DNA from: Betaproteobacteria bacterium GR16-43
GTDB taxonomy: Bacteria > Pseudomonadota > Gammaproteobacteria > Burkholderiales > Usitatibacteraceae
Length of the DNA stretch: 64,000 nucleotides
Reading direction: 5' to 3'
NCBI GenBank assembly: GCA_001953215.1
Contig: CP019169.1
Coordinates: 2,976,001-3,040,000, forward strand
This document shows, piece after piece, positions 25,594 to 34,900 of the stretch. The position numbers were made by a program, and so were the translations under genes. Positions within the stretch are counted from its first letter, which is position 1. Each line of letters opens with the position of its first letter. Below the pieces are notes generated by a model that saw only the letters and a program-made list of their open reading frames with translations, did not search any database and was not told where the DNA came from.

Positions 25594-28589
25594 ACCGGCG
25601 CGCCGCGGTCACGATCGCCTCGAAGAACTACTTCGCGCTCGCCTCGACGCTCGCGGCGAGCTACCTGCACCACCACCCGGACCACGACTTCATCATCGTG
25701 CTGGTCGATCGCGCGGACGGCTACGTGCCCGCGAAGCTCGACTGCGGCGCCGAGGTGATCGAGCTCGCGCGCTTCGCGATCCCCGACATCGGCCGGTTCA
25801 TCTATCGCTACACGGTGATGGAACTGAACACGGCCGTGAAGCCCTTCGTGCTCGCCGACCTCTTCGAGCGCCGCGGCTACGAAACGCTCCTCTACCTGGA
25901 TCCGGACATCTGGGTGCACCGGCCGCTCGAGGCGATCCATGCCGCGCTGGGCGAGGCGGCGATCGTGCTCACCCCGCACATCCGCCGGCCGTACGGCGAC
26001 GACAAGCTGCCGAGCGACCTGACGATCCTGCAAAGCGGCACGTACAACCTCGGCTTCATCGGCCTGCGGGCCGGCGAATCGGCCCGCCGGCTGCTCGAGT
26101 GGTGGAGCGCCAAGCTGCACCGCGACTGCGTGGTGGATATCCCCAACGGCCTTTTCGTCGACCAGAAGTGGATCGACCTGGTGCCGGGGCTCTTTCCCGA
26201 CCACCGCGTGATCCACGACCCGACGTGCAACATCGCGTACTGGAACCTGCACGATCGCAAGCTCACGATGGAGGGCAAGCACTGGTTCGTCGACGGCCAG
26301 CCGCTCACGTTCTTCCATTTCTCCGGGTTCTCGCCGTTCGCGCCCCACGTGCTCTCCAAGCACCAGAACCGCCATACGCTCGCGCGGATCCCGGCCCTGA
26401 AGGCGCTCACCGACGCCTACGCCGCCGCGTTGATGGCCGCGGGCTACGGCGAATCGCACGCGTGGCCGTATGCGTTCGCCACGCTCGCCAACGGCGTGAA
26501 ACTGCCGCTGCAACTGGTGCGCCACGCGATGCAGTGGGCTTCGCGCGCGGGCGTGGAAACGCCGTGCCCCGTATCCGATCCCGACGCTTTCTGCCGGTTC
26601 CTCATGTCGCGCGGCGTGCTGCCCGGCCACCCCAACGACGTGGTGCTGTTCCATTTCCTGCTGCGGCTGCGCGGTGACGTCGCCGCGGCATTTCCCGGCG
26701 CGCTGGGCGATCACGACGATGCCGGCTTCCGGGCCTGGGCGCGCTCGAGCGGCGTGGAGGAATGCGGCCTCGGGGACCTGCTCGCCTACGAACGGGTCGG
26801 CGCGATCCCCGACTACGTGGCCGATGCGTACAAGCGCCTGCGCGCCGACGCGAGGGCCGATGTTCTCGGGCGCCACCACGACCTCTGGACCAACGCCGAA
26901 TCGTTCAACGCGTTCGCCGAATGGTTCGCCACGCGCGGCGTGAAGCAGATGCGCTTCGAGCGTGCGCACGCGGAGCGCCTGAAGCGGGCTCGCCCCGGCA
27001 TCACGCGCATCCTGAACCTCTACTACCTGCGCGGGGACTTGCAGGCGCGCTATCCGTCGCTCGGCACGGCGGCCGAGCTCGAGGGGTTCGCCGCCTGGCT
27101 GCGGCAGGAGCGCTACGCGCTCGGGCTCACGGCCGAGGAGATCTCGCTCTTCGTCGAATTCGGCCACCGCTCGAGCGAGCTGCTCGAGATGATGCGGTTC
27201 CTCTACCAGCACCGTGGCAAGCCCTCGACGGTGACGCCCGGCATCTACGAGGTCGAGGCCCGCCAGCGCGAGATCGGCTCGGTGTTGCCGCCGGAACGCA
27301 TCGCGGTTTGCCTCGCCAAGCTCGAGGGCCTCGAGCCCGCCGACCAGTTCGCCGCGCGCTTCGGCGACGATCCGGAGCGCCTCGACGACTTCGCGGGGGC
27401 CAGCGTGGAGGGCCTCACGCCCGCGGACAACTTCGCCTTCGTGAAGCGCGTGCGCGAAGGCTTGCGCGCGCGCGGCACCGGCGAGGCGCTCGTGAACGTG
27501 GCCGGCTTCCTCGATGCGCCCACGGGCATGGGCGAGTCGGCGCGCAGCCTGCGCCAGGCGCTCGCGGCCGCCCAGGTGCGCACGCGTGCCATGTCGCTGC
27601 CGCATCCGCAGGCCACGAGCGCGCCGGACGCCTTCGATCCGCTGCTCTTCGGGTGGCCCGCCACGGGCGCGGATGTCTCGATCACCGTCGCCAACGCGGA
27701 TTGCGCGAGACTCGTGGAGTCGTTCCTGCCCCGCAGCTACTGGGCGCGGCGCAACGTGGGGTACTGGGTCTGGGAGACCGAGGCGCTGCCCGCGGAGTTC
27801 AAGGCCGGCGCGCGGCTCTTCGACGAGATCTGGAGCCCGTCGCGTTACGCGGCCGATGCGATCGCCGGGACGATCGGGCGCCCGGTGCAGGTGCTGCACC
27901 ACACCCTCGACTTCGAGGCGCTCGACCAGGCGCAACGCAATCGCCGCCGCTACGGCCTGCCGGAATCGGCCACGCTGTTCGGCTTCGCGTTCGATCCGAT
28001 GAGCGTGCTGGAGCGCAAGAACATCGCGGGCCTGGTGCGCGCTTTCCGCGCCGCGTTCCGGGAGGACGACGACTGCTGCCTGGTCCTGAAGGTGAACGGC
28101 CGTTCGCAGGGCAGCTTCGAATACGAGATGCTGCGCGCGCGCTCCGAGGGCGACCGCGTGATCTTCCTCGAGGGCACGCTCACGCGCGCCGACACGTTCG
28201 GATTCATGAAGTCGCTCGACGCGTACGTGTCGCTGCACCGCTCGGAAGGCTTCGGCCTCACCTGCGCCGAAGCGATGGCCCTCGGCCTGCCGGTGATCGC
28301 GAGCGGCTACTCGGGGAACCTGGAGTTCATGGACGAGACCAACAGCTTGCTGGTCCCCACGCGCGTGGTGGAAACGGAAAGGGACTGGGGCGCGTACCCC
28401 GCGGGCAGCCGCTGGGGCGAGCCGGACCTCGAGGCCGCCGCCGCGATGATGCGTTCCCTGCGCGACGGCAATGCGCGCGAGGCCCTGGGGCGCAAGGGCG
28501 CGGCCAGCGTGCGCGCGCGCCTCGATCCGAAAGTAGTGGGCGCGGCGGCACGCGCCTTGATCGCGAAGGCGAGCGGGAGCCACGAATGA
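25590..28589 (+). CDS. Large bifunctional glycosyltransferase (GT-A-like N-terminus, GT4 C-terminus)
   Basis: 999 residues. The first 300 or so look like a GT-A nucleotide-sugar transferase: opening AAVTIASKNYFALASTLAAS, DxD in LLYLDPDIWVHRPL (Asp104, Asp106), then GTYNLGFIGLR and FVDQKWIDLVPG. The middle (about 330-630) is helical, with several RGxL-type segments and no domain I can name. From about 635 a GT4 domain follows, with VNVAGFLDAPTGMGESARSL at its start and the E-x7-E motif SEGFGLTCAEAMALG near residue 885. Two catalytic domains in one chain suggest it adds two sugars in turn. Overlaps both neighbours by 4 nt (ATGA), so it is coupled to the DUF4214 protein and the methyltransferase. 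Confidence 0.88.
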   Translation: MNRRAAVTIASKNYFALASTLAASYLHHHPDHDFIIVLVDRADGYVPAKLDCGAEVIELARFAIPDIGRFIYRYTVMELNTAVKPFVLADLFERRGYETLLYLDPDIWVHRPLEAIHAALGEAAIVLTPHIRRPYGDDKLPSDLTILQSGTYNLGFIGLRAGESARRLLEWWSAKLHRDCVVDIPNGLFVDQKWIDLVPGLFPDHRVIHDPTCNIAYWNLHDRKLTMEGKHWFVDGQPLTFFHFSGFSPFAPHVLSKHQNRHTLARIPALKALTDAYAAALMAAGYGESHAWPYAFATLANGVKLPLQLVRHAMQWASRAGVETPCPVSDPDAFCRFLMSRGVLPGHPNDVVLFHFLLRLRGDVAAAFPGALGDHDDAGFRAWARSSGVEECGLGDLLAYERVGAIPDYVADAYKRLRADARADVLGRHHDLWTNAESFNAFAEWFATRGVKQMRFERAHAERLKRARPGITRILNLYYLRGDLQARYPSLGTAAELEGFAAWLRQERYALGLTAEEISLFVEFGHRSSELLEMMRFLYQHRGKPSTVTPGIYEVEARQREIGSVLPPERIAVCLAKLEGLEPADQFAARFGDDPERLDDFAGASVEGLTPADNFAFVKRVREGLRARGTGEALVNVAGFLDAPTGMGESARSLRQALAAAQVRTRAMSLPHPQATSAPDAFDPLLFGWPATGADVSITVANADCARLVESFLPRSYWARRNVGYWVWETEALPAEFKAGARLFDEIWSPSRYAADAIAGTIGRPVQVLHHTLDFEALDQAQRNRRRYGLPESATLFGFAFDPMSVLERKNIAGLVRAFRAAFREDDDCCLVLKVNGRSQGSFEYEMLRARSEGDRVIFLEGTLTRADTFGFMKSLDAYVSLHRSEGFGLTCAEAMALGLPVIASGYSGNLEFMDETNSLLVPTRVVETERDWGAYPAGSRWGEPDLEAAAAMMRSLRDGNAREALGRKGAASVRARLDPKVVGAAARALIAKASGSHE

Positions 28590-29350
28590 GCGACTTGCGG
28601 GATACCGACAACGACTGGAAGCGCGTCGCGAAGGACGACCCGTTCTGGGGCGTGCTGAGCCGCGACCAGTTCCGGAAGGAATCGATGAGCGACGAACGCC
28701 TCGCCGAGTTCATGGCCACGGGCGAGCGGTTCATCGGCGACATCTTCGGACTGGTGAAGGCGCATGTCGTGAAGGACTTCGCGCCCAAGCGCGCGCTCGA
28801 TTTCGGCTGCGGGGTGGGGCGCCTGCTGGTGCCCATCGCGCGGCGCGTGCGCGAGGCCGTGGGCGTGGACGTGGCGCCGGCGATGCTCGAGCTCGCCGCG
28901 AAGCACGTGGCCGCCGCGAGGCTCGGCAACGTGACGCTGCAGACCAGCGACGACGCGCTCAGCAATGTCGACGGGCCGTTCGACTTCGTGAACTGCTACA
29001 TCGTGCTGCAGCACATCCCGCCGGAGCGCGGCTACGGCCTGATCGACGCGATGATCGAGCGCCTGGCCATCGGCGGCGTGGCCTCGCTGCAGGTCACGTA
29101 CGCGAAGTCGCGCAGCTTCTGGAAGTACGAGGAGCCGCGCGCGCGGTACTACCGCCGCGACGGGCGCGGCATCATCGACATGGTGGACTCGGGCTGGAAG
29201 GCGCCCGAGGGCACGATCAACATGTACGACTACGACCTGAACCAGGTCATGGCCCAGATCGCGCTCGCCGCGGGCCACCCGGTGATCACCCTGCCCACCA
29301 CGGACGACGACCACCTGGGCGTGCACTTCGTGTTCCAGCGCGCCCGCTAG
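28586..29350 (+). CDS. SAM-dependent class I methyltransferase
   Basis: 254 residues. Rossmann-like fold with the SAM-binding motif ALDFGCGVGRLLVPIARRV near 71, then EAVGVDVAPAMLELAA and a later FDFVNCYIVLQHIPPE, all typical of the Methyltransf_11/25 families. In this locus it most likely methylates a sugar or glycan end (inference). It is the last gene of the plus-strand polysaccharide run and meets the first propeller gene at a shared CTAG (29347-29350). Confidence 0.87.
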   Translation: MSDLRDTDNDWKRVAKDDPFWGVLSRDQFRKESMSDERLAEFMATGERFIGDIFGLVKAHVVKDFAPKRALDFGCGVGRLLVPIARRVREAVGVDVAPAMLELAAKHVAAARLGNVTLQTSDDALSNVDGPFDFVNCYIVLQHIPPERGYGLIDAMIERLAIGGVASLQVTYAKSRSFWKYEEPRARYYRRDGRGIIDMVDSGWKAPEGTINMYDYDLNQVMAQIALAAGHPVITLPTTDDDHLGVHFVFQRAR

Positions 29351-31761
29351 GGACTCGCGCCGGAAACGCGCCAGCCGCTCGCGGGGCCGATCACGCCCTG
29401 GCCCGAGGCCATCGCCGTGCCCGTCATCAGCCACACGGCGACGCTCCCGTCGGTGTGCTCCCAGACGATGTCGGCCTTGCCGTCCCCGTCGAGGTCCTGC
29501 ACCCGCCGCGCACTCCAGCCGCCCGCGTTGAGCACCTGAGCGGCCGCGGTGGTCGCGAGCCCGCTCATGAGCCAGATCGCGGCGCGCCCGTCGGTGTGCT
29601 GGAACAGCAGGTCGGCCTGGCGATCGCCGTCGAAGTCGCCCGAGCCGGCGACGCTCCAGCCCGAACCCGCGCCCAGCAGGGTCGAGCCCTGGAGCACGGT
29701 GGTGCCGTTCATCAGGTAGGCCGCGATCGTGCCGTCGGTATGGCGCCAGACGATATCCGCGCGGCCGTCGCCGTTGAGGTCGACCGCGTGCGTCGCGGTC
29801 CAGCCGCCGGCGCCGAGGATCTGCTTCGTGGACGCGACGGCGAGCCCGTTCATGAGCCAGATCGCGTGCCGGCCGTCGGTGTGGCGCCAGAGCAGGTCGG
29901 TCTTGCGGTCGCCGTCGAAGTCCGCGGCGAGGATCACGCTCCAGCCGGTGCCGGCGCCGATGATCGTGGCCCCCGCCGTCATCGCGGTCCCGTTCATCGT
30001 CCACGCGGCGACGCTCCCGTTGGTGTTGCGGAAGAGGAGATCGGCCTTGCCGTCGCCGTTCAGGTCCGGCGTGTGCGTGACGGTCCATCCCGTTGCCGCG
30101 TTGAGGATCTGCGCGCTGGCCGTGGGCGTGGCCCCGTTCATCAGGTACACCGCGGCGCGCCCGTCGGTGTGCTGCCACACGAGGTCGCTCTTGCCGTTGC
30201 CGTCGAGGTCGGCCACGTTCGAGACGCTCCAGCCGGTGCCCGCGCCGAGGATCTCGGACGAGGCGAGGACGTTCGCGCCCTGCATGAGCCAGATCGCCGC
30301 GCGGCCGTCCGTGTGGCGCCACAGCAGGTCGCTGCGCGCGTTGCCCTCGAAGTCGAACTCGGGGCGGCGGATCGCGTCGGTGAGCTTGATGACGCGCAGG
30401 CCCGAAGGCATGCCGGCTTCGATCGATTCGCCCGCGATCACGACACCGCCCGGAACCAGCGCGATCCCGGCCACGCGATCGCCCAGGTGCGCACTGCCGT
30501 CGTAGGTGTACTTCCAGATGAGGGCACCGGTCGTGCCGTCGAGCTTCACCGAGCCGATGTCCTTCGTGGTCGCGTCGACGCCGGCCTGGTTCATCCTCCC
30601 GGCGACGAAGACCCCACCCTGCGCATCGACGGCCACGGCGAACGCGGCGTCGGCCAGGCCTTCGCCCGTGCCGATGACCTTCTCCCAGAGCAGGTTGCCG
30701 TTTGCGGCCGCGTACTTGAGCACGACCCAGTCCTGGCTTTCTTCGCCGTTCGTGTGCATGCCCGCGACGACGACATTGTTCGCCGCATCGAAAGCCAGTG
30801 CGTAGAGGAAATCGTCGCCGAACTCGGTGCCGGGATAGGTCTTCGACCACACGATCGCGCCCGTGGCACCCGAGTACTTGATCACCTGCCCGTCGCGCGT
30901 CGCGCCGTTGAAGCGCACGCCGACGATCACCACGTCGTTGTTCGAGTCGCGGCGGACGGCATAGGGCACGTCGATGCCGCCGGCCGGGTCGCTGAACTCG
31001 GCTTGCCAGAGGATCGCGCCGTTGGCGGCCGCGTACTTGATGGTGTTCCAGTTGGAATCGACGTCGCTGAGCTGTTCCTCGCCGGTGACGATCACGTTGC
31101 CGTTGCCGTCCACCGCGAGCGCGAACCAGTAGTCGTTGAAGGCCGAGACGCCGGCGAAGGTCTTGTCCCACAGCACGACGCCGGTTGCCGCGGCGAGCTT
31201 GAGGATCTTCGCGTCGTCGTTCATGCCGTTGGTCACCTTGCCGGCCGCATACACGTTGCCCGCCGCGTCGGTGCCGAGCGCGATGCCGTAGCCGGTTCCC
31301 GCGACCGGTCCCGGGAAGTTGTTCTGCCACGCGATGGTGCCGGCCGCGCCGTTGTACTTGATCGTCTTGAACTCGTACTGGTCGGTGGTGAGGTTGTACG
31401 CGTAGCCCGAGACGATCGGGTTGCCCGAGGGATCGAGCGCCAGGGCCCAGGCCTGCTCGTAGAGGTCGCCGGGGCCGTTGTACGTGGCACTCCAGAGCAC
31501 CGCGCCGGTCGCCCCGTCGTACTTCACCAGGAGCATGTCGCTATTCGTCACGGTGTCGGTATAGCCCGACACGAACACATTGCCCTGAGCATCGACCGCG
31601 ATCGAGCGCTGGTCGCTCGCGCAGCCTCCGCAGCCGATGGTTGCGGGTGACGTGCCGGGCCCGTAGGTGGACACGTTCCAGGCGACAGGAGGCGTTTGCG
31701 CGAAGCAGGAAAGGGACAAAGCAGCGGCAAGGGCCGCCGCAAGGCGCAGCACGGTGGACAT
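29347..31761 (-). CDS. Secreted protein: SBBP-type propeller plus seven-blade FG-GAP propeller
   Basis: 804 residues with an N-terminal signal (MSTVLRLAAALAAALSLSC; cleavage near FAQ, and a lipobox reading at Cys19 is not excluded). Residues about 45-460 hold some eight copies of a D-x-x-GNVxVxG pattern (for example SIAVDAQGNVFVSGYT), the SBBP/PQQ-like beta-propeller repeat. Residues 470-804 are seven FG-GAP units, two of 47 residues and five of 48, ending GWRVSGASP at the stop. No catalytic motif was recognised. Function is likely surface binding. Nearest of the array to the polysaccharide genes, and convergent with them. Confidence 0.8.
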   Translation of the reverse strand: MSTVLRLAAALAAALSLSCFAQTPPVAWNVSTYGPGTSPATIGCGGCASDQRSIAVDAQGNVFVSGYTDTVTNSDMLLVKYDGATGAVLWSATYNGPGDLYEQAWALALDPSGNPIVSGYAYNLTTDQYEFKTIKYNGAAGTIAWQNNFPGPVAGTGYGIALGTDAAGNVYAAGKVTNGMNDDAKILKLAAATGVVLWDKTFAGVSAFNDYWFALAVDGNGNVIVTGEEQLSDVDSNWNTIKYAAANGAILWQAEFSDPAGGIDVPYAVRRDSNNDVVIVGVRFNGATRDGQVIKYSGATGAIVWSKTYPGTEFGDDFLYALAFDAANNVVVAGMHTNGEESQDWVVLKYAAANGNLLWEKVIGTGEGLADAAFAVAVDAQGGVFVAGRMNQAGVDATTKDIGSVKLDGTTGALIWKYTYDGSAHLGDRVAGIALVPGGVVIAGESIEAGMPSGLRVIKLTDAIRRPEFDFEGNARSDLLWRHTDGRAAIWLMQGANVLASSEILGAGTGWSVSNVADLDGNGKSDLVWQHTDGRAAVYLMNGATPTASAQILNAATGWTVTHTPDLNGDGKADLLFRNTNGSVAAWTMNGTAMTAGATIIGAGTGWSVILAADFDGDRKTDLLWRHTDGRHAIWLMNGLAVASTKQILGAGGWTATHAVDLNGDGRADIVWRHTDGTIAAYLMNGTTVLQGSTLLGAGSGWSVAGSGDFDGDRQADLLFQHTDGRAAIWLMSGLATTAAAQVLNAGGWSARRVQDLDGDGKADIVWEHTDGSVAVWLMTGTAMASGQGVIGPASGWRVSGASP
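29350..30354 (-). repeat. FG-GAP propeller block 1 (7 units)
   Basis: Seven units, from DFEGNARSDLLW to the C-terminus, 335 residues. Units 4 and 6 are one residue shorter (GAGGW and NAGGW in place of GTGW/GGGW). Each unit has a DxDGxxxxD calcium-type loop and HTDG...(W/Y)LM.G. Confidence 0.9.
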
Positions 31762-31849
31762 GGTTGTTGCTCCCCGATGGTGGATCGTCTTGTTCTTCGG
31801 GGAAATGGCACAGCAAGTCGCGTGCCGCGCGCGCAGGCGCTTGAACTCA

Positions 31850-31889
31850 AAGCAAAAAGCGTTCGCGGGCCGCCTGCGCGACCCGCGAA
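31850..31889 (-). terminator. Intrinsic terminator after the delta-60/FG-GAP gene
   Basis: On the minus strand TTCGCGGG (31889-31882) pairs with CCCGCGAA (31869-31862) around a GC-rich loop. It is followed by GCTTTTTGCTTT (about 31859-31848). It lies 23 nt downstream of the stop at 31912 and before the next gene start at 31761, so each propeller gene can be a separate transcript. Confidence 0.65.
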
Positions 31890-31911
31890 TCCGTCGCCTT
31901 CGAACGACGCG

Positions 31912-34900
31912 TTACGGGCTCACGCCGCTCACGCTCCAGCCCGTGCCCGTGCCGAGCAGGCCCGCGCCGGAAACGAAAGCGGTCCCGTTCATCAGCCACA
32001 GTGCCGTGCGTCCGTCGACGTTCTCCCACACGATGTCGCTCTTGCCGTCGCCGTTCAGGTCTTGCACGCGCTTGGCGCTCCATCCGCCGCCCGCGTTGAG
32101 GATCTGCGTGGTCTGCGTCGGCGTGATGCCGTTCATCAGGAAGATGGCCGCGCGTCCGTCGGTGTGCAGGAAGAAGAGATCGCCCTTGCCGTCGCCGTCG
32201 AAGTCGCCGGTGCGCGTGACGCTCCAACCCGTGGCCGCGCCGATGAGACCCGTGAACGCGGTGGGTGCGGTGCCGTCCATCAACCACACGGCTACCGACC
32301 CGTCGGTGTTCTGCCACACGAGGTCGCTCTTGCCGTTGCCATCCAGGTCCGGCGTGTGCGTGACGGTCCATCCGGTGCCGGCGTTCAGGATCACCCGCGT
32401 GGACTTCACGGTGAGGCCGTCCATCAGCCAGATCGCGAGGCGCCCGTCGGTGTGTTGCCAGACGAGGTCCGTCTTGCCGTCGCCGTCGAAGTCGCCGGTG
32501 CGAATGACGCTCCAGCCGCTGCCGGCGGCGAACAGCGTGGCGCCCGAAGTCATCGTCGTGCCGTTCATGAGCCACGCCGCGATCGTGCCGTCGACGTTCC
32601 GGAAGATGAGGTCGGCCTTGCCGTCGCCGTTCAGGTCGGGCGTGTGCGTCACGGTCCATCCGCCGCCCGCGTTCAGGATCTGCACGGTGGACGTGGGCGT
32701 GGTGCCGTTCATCAGGTAGATCGCGATGCGCCCGTCGGTGTGCTCCCACACGAGGTCGGTCTTGCCGTTGCCGTCGAAGTCGGCGACGTTCGTGACCATC
32801 CAGCCCGTTCCGGCCCCGATGATCTCGGCCATCGAGGTCGACGTGATGCCGTCCATGAGCCAGATCGCCTGGCGCCCGTCGGTGTTGCGCCACAACAGGT
32901 CGGCGTTGCGGTTGCCGTCGAAGTCGAACTTCGGCTTCGGCGTCGTGATCGGCGGGTCGGGCAGGAGCAAACGCACCAGTAGCGCGCGTGAATAGTACGC
33001 ACCGCCGAAGCCGTAGAACGCCGAGGTCTCGCCCACCAGTACCAGGCGACCCTGCGCGTCGCGGGCCATGTCGTACGGCATGTCGCGCACTTCGTTCACG
33101 TAGGTGAGGCGTGCGCCGCCGTTGCCCCAGGTCGGATCGATCGTGCCGCCCGCATTGAAGAGGACCGTCGCGGGGATGTAGTTCTTGGTCGAACCCATGA
33201 CGTAGCCGGCGAGGAGCAACTGGCCGTTGGGCAGCGCTTCCAGGGCGCGCACGGCACCCGAATAGCCGAACACGTTGCGCGTGGCCACCGAGCCGGTCCC
33301 GAACGCGGGATCGGCCGTGCCGTTCGCGAGGAACTGCGCGACCGCGAAGTCGCGCTTCGTGGGCTGCGTCGCGTTCGGCATGTCGAAGGCGATCGCGATG
33401 CGGCCGTCGGATTTGATCGCCACGTCGCGCACGAGCTCGAGGTTCGAGCCGGCCGACAGGTTCACGCGGCCATTGTTGTTGCCGCCGAAGCGGATGTCGA
33501 GGACGCCCGTGGGCATCAGGCGCGAGAGCGCGAGGTTCACGTTCGTCGACGCGGTGAAGCTATGGGCCACGATCAGTTCCTGCGCCGGTGTCTCGCGCAT
33601 CGCGACGGTGCCGTCGGGCGCGCCGTCGGTCGCGACGACGCTCTTGCCGGCGGTGCCGAACGTCGGATCGAGGACACCTGCGGCGGTGAGTTGCGTCACC
33701 ACGATGTTCGTCCCGGAGCGTCCTGCCACGACAATGCGCCCATCGGCGCGCACGATGAGGGCCGATCCGCCGTTGCCCACGAGGACGGTGGCGCCGGCCG
33801 TTCCGAACGTCGTGTCCGCGGCGCCGTTGGGCATCAGGCGGCGCACGATCGCGTCGGTCGTGCCCGTGGGGCCGGGCGTGGCCGAGACCACGATCACCTT
33901 GCCGTTGGACAGGACCGCGAGGCCGAGAGGCTCCTCGGTCGTGCGGCCGGCGTAGAGGTCGATGTACTGGCGGCCCGTGAATCCGAACGTGCCGCCGAAC
34001 GTGGGATCTTCGAGGCCCTGGTCATCCAGCTTGTAGACGGCGGTGGTCGTCTCGGGTCCGCCGGAGATCGACAACGAACCGGCTGTGTAGATCGAGCCGC
34101 CTGCGCCGAACGCCACGCGGTTGAAAGTCGACACGCCGGCCTGCTCGAACTGGAAGGTTCCGAAGCGGCCGTTGCCCCCGACGAACGCCGGGTCAACGGT
34201 GCCGCGCTGCGACGGGTCCTCCGCCGTCCCCGAGATCTGGATCGTCTTTGTGCCGGCATCCGTCGTGATCGTGAGCGTCGCCGTGTGCGTGCCGGGGGTC
34301 GTCGGGTAGTAGAAGACCTGCACCGCGCAGGAGAAGCCGCCGGCGGCCAGCGTGGCCGGGCAGTTGTTCTGCACGCTGAAGGGATGGAAGAGTTCGGAAG
34401 GCTGGATCGTGACGGCTTGCGTGCCCACGTTGACGAGGGACGTGTAGCGGGTGGAGTAGCCACCGACCGGCGTGCTCCCCATCTGCATCTCTCCGGTGTC
34501 CAGGGCCGATGGCGTGCCGTTGTCGTAGAGCGCGATGCGCTTCTCGGTCGTATTGATCGCGTAGCCCTTGAGGTTGAGGCGCTGGACCACGCTGTCGCCC
34601 AGCGAGACCGTCCCCTCGAAGTAGCCGGCCAGGGCTGAATTCATGAAGAGCAGGGAGGTGCAGTAGTCCCCAGCGAAGATCGTCGGGCCGCACGTGTCGT
34701 TCATGTGCTGGAACGGCCCTCCGAGGACCGTGATGCCGGGGAAGGGCACCGACGCGGTCCCGGTGTTGCGCACCTCGATCTCCCATTTCTGCTGGCTCAC
34801 GGTCCCCTTGGGCACGTAGCCGAAGAACATCCCCGTTTGCTGGGGCCGGCCGCGCACGATGAGCTTCAGCGACGTCAGCGCCTCGAAGGCCACGGGGAAG

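Noticed and set aside
20916-29350. Complete group 2 capsule locus
   Set aside because: Only KpsS-like and OPX-type genes are present; KpsC, KpsM, KpsT and KpsE homologues were not found, so the system type is left open.
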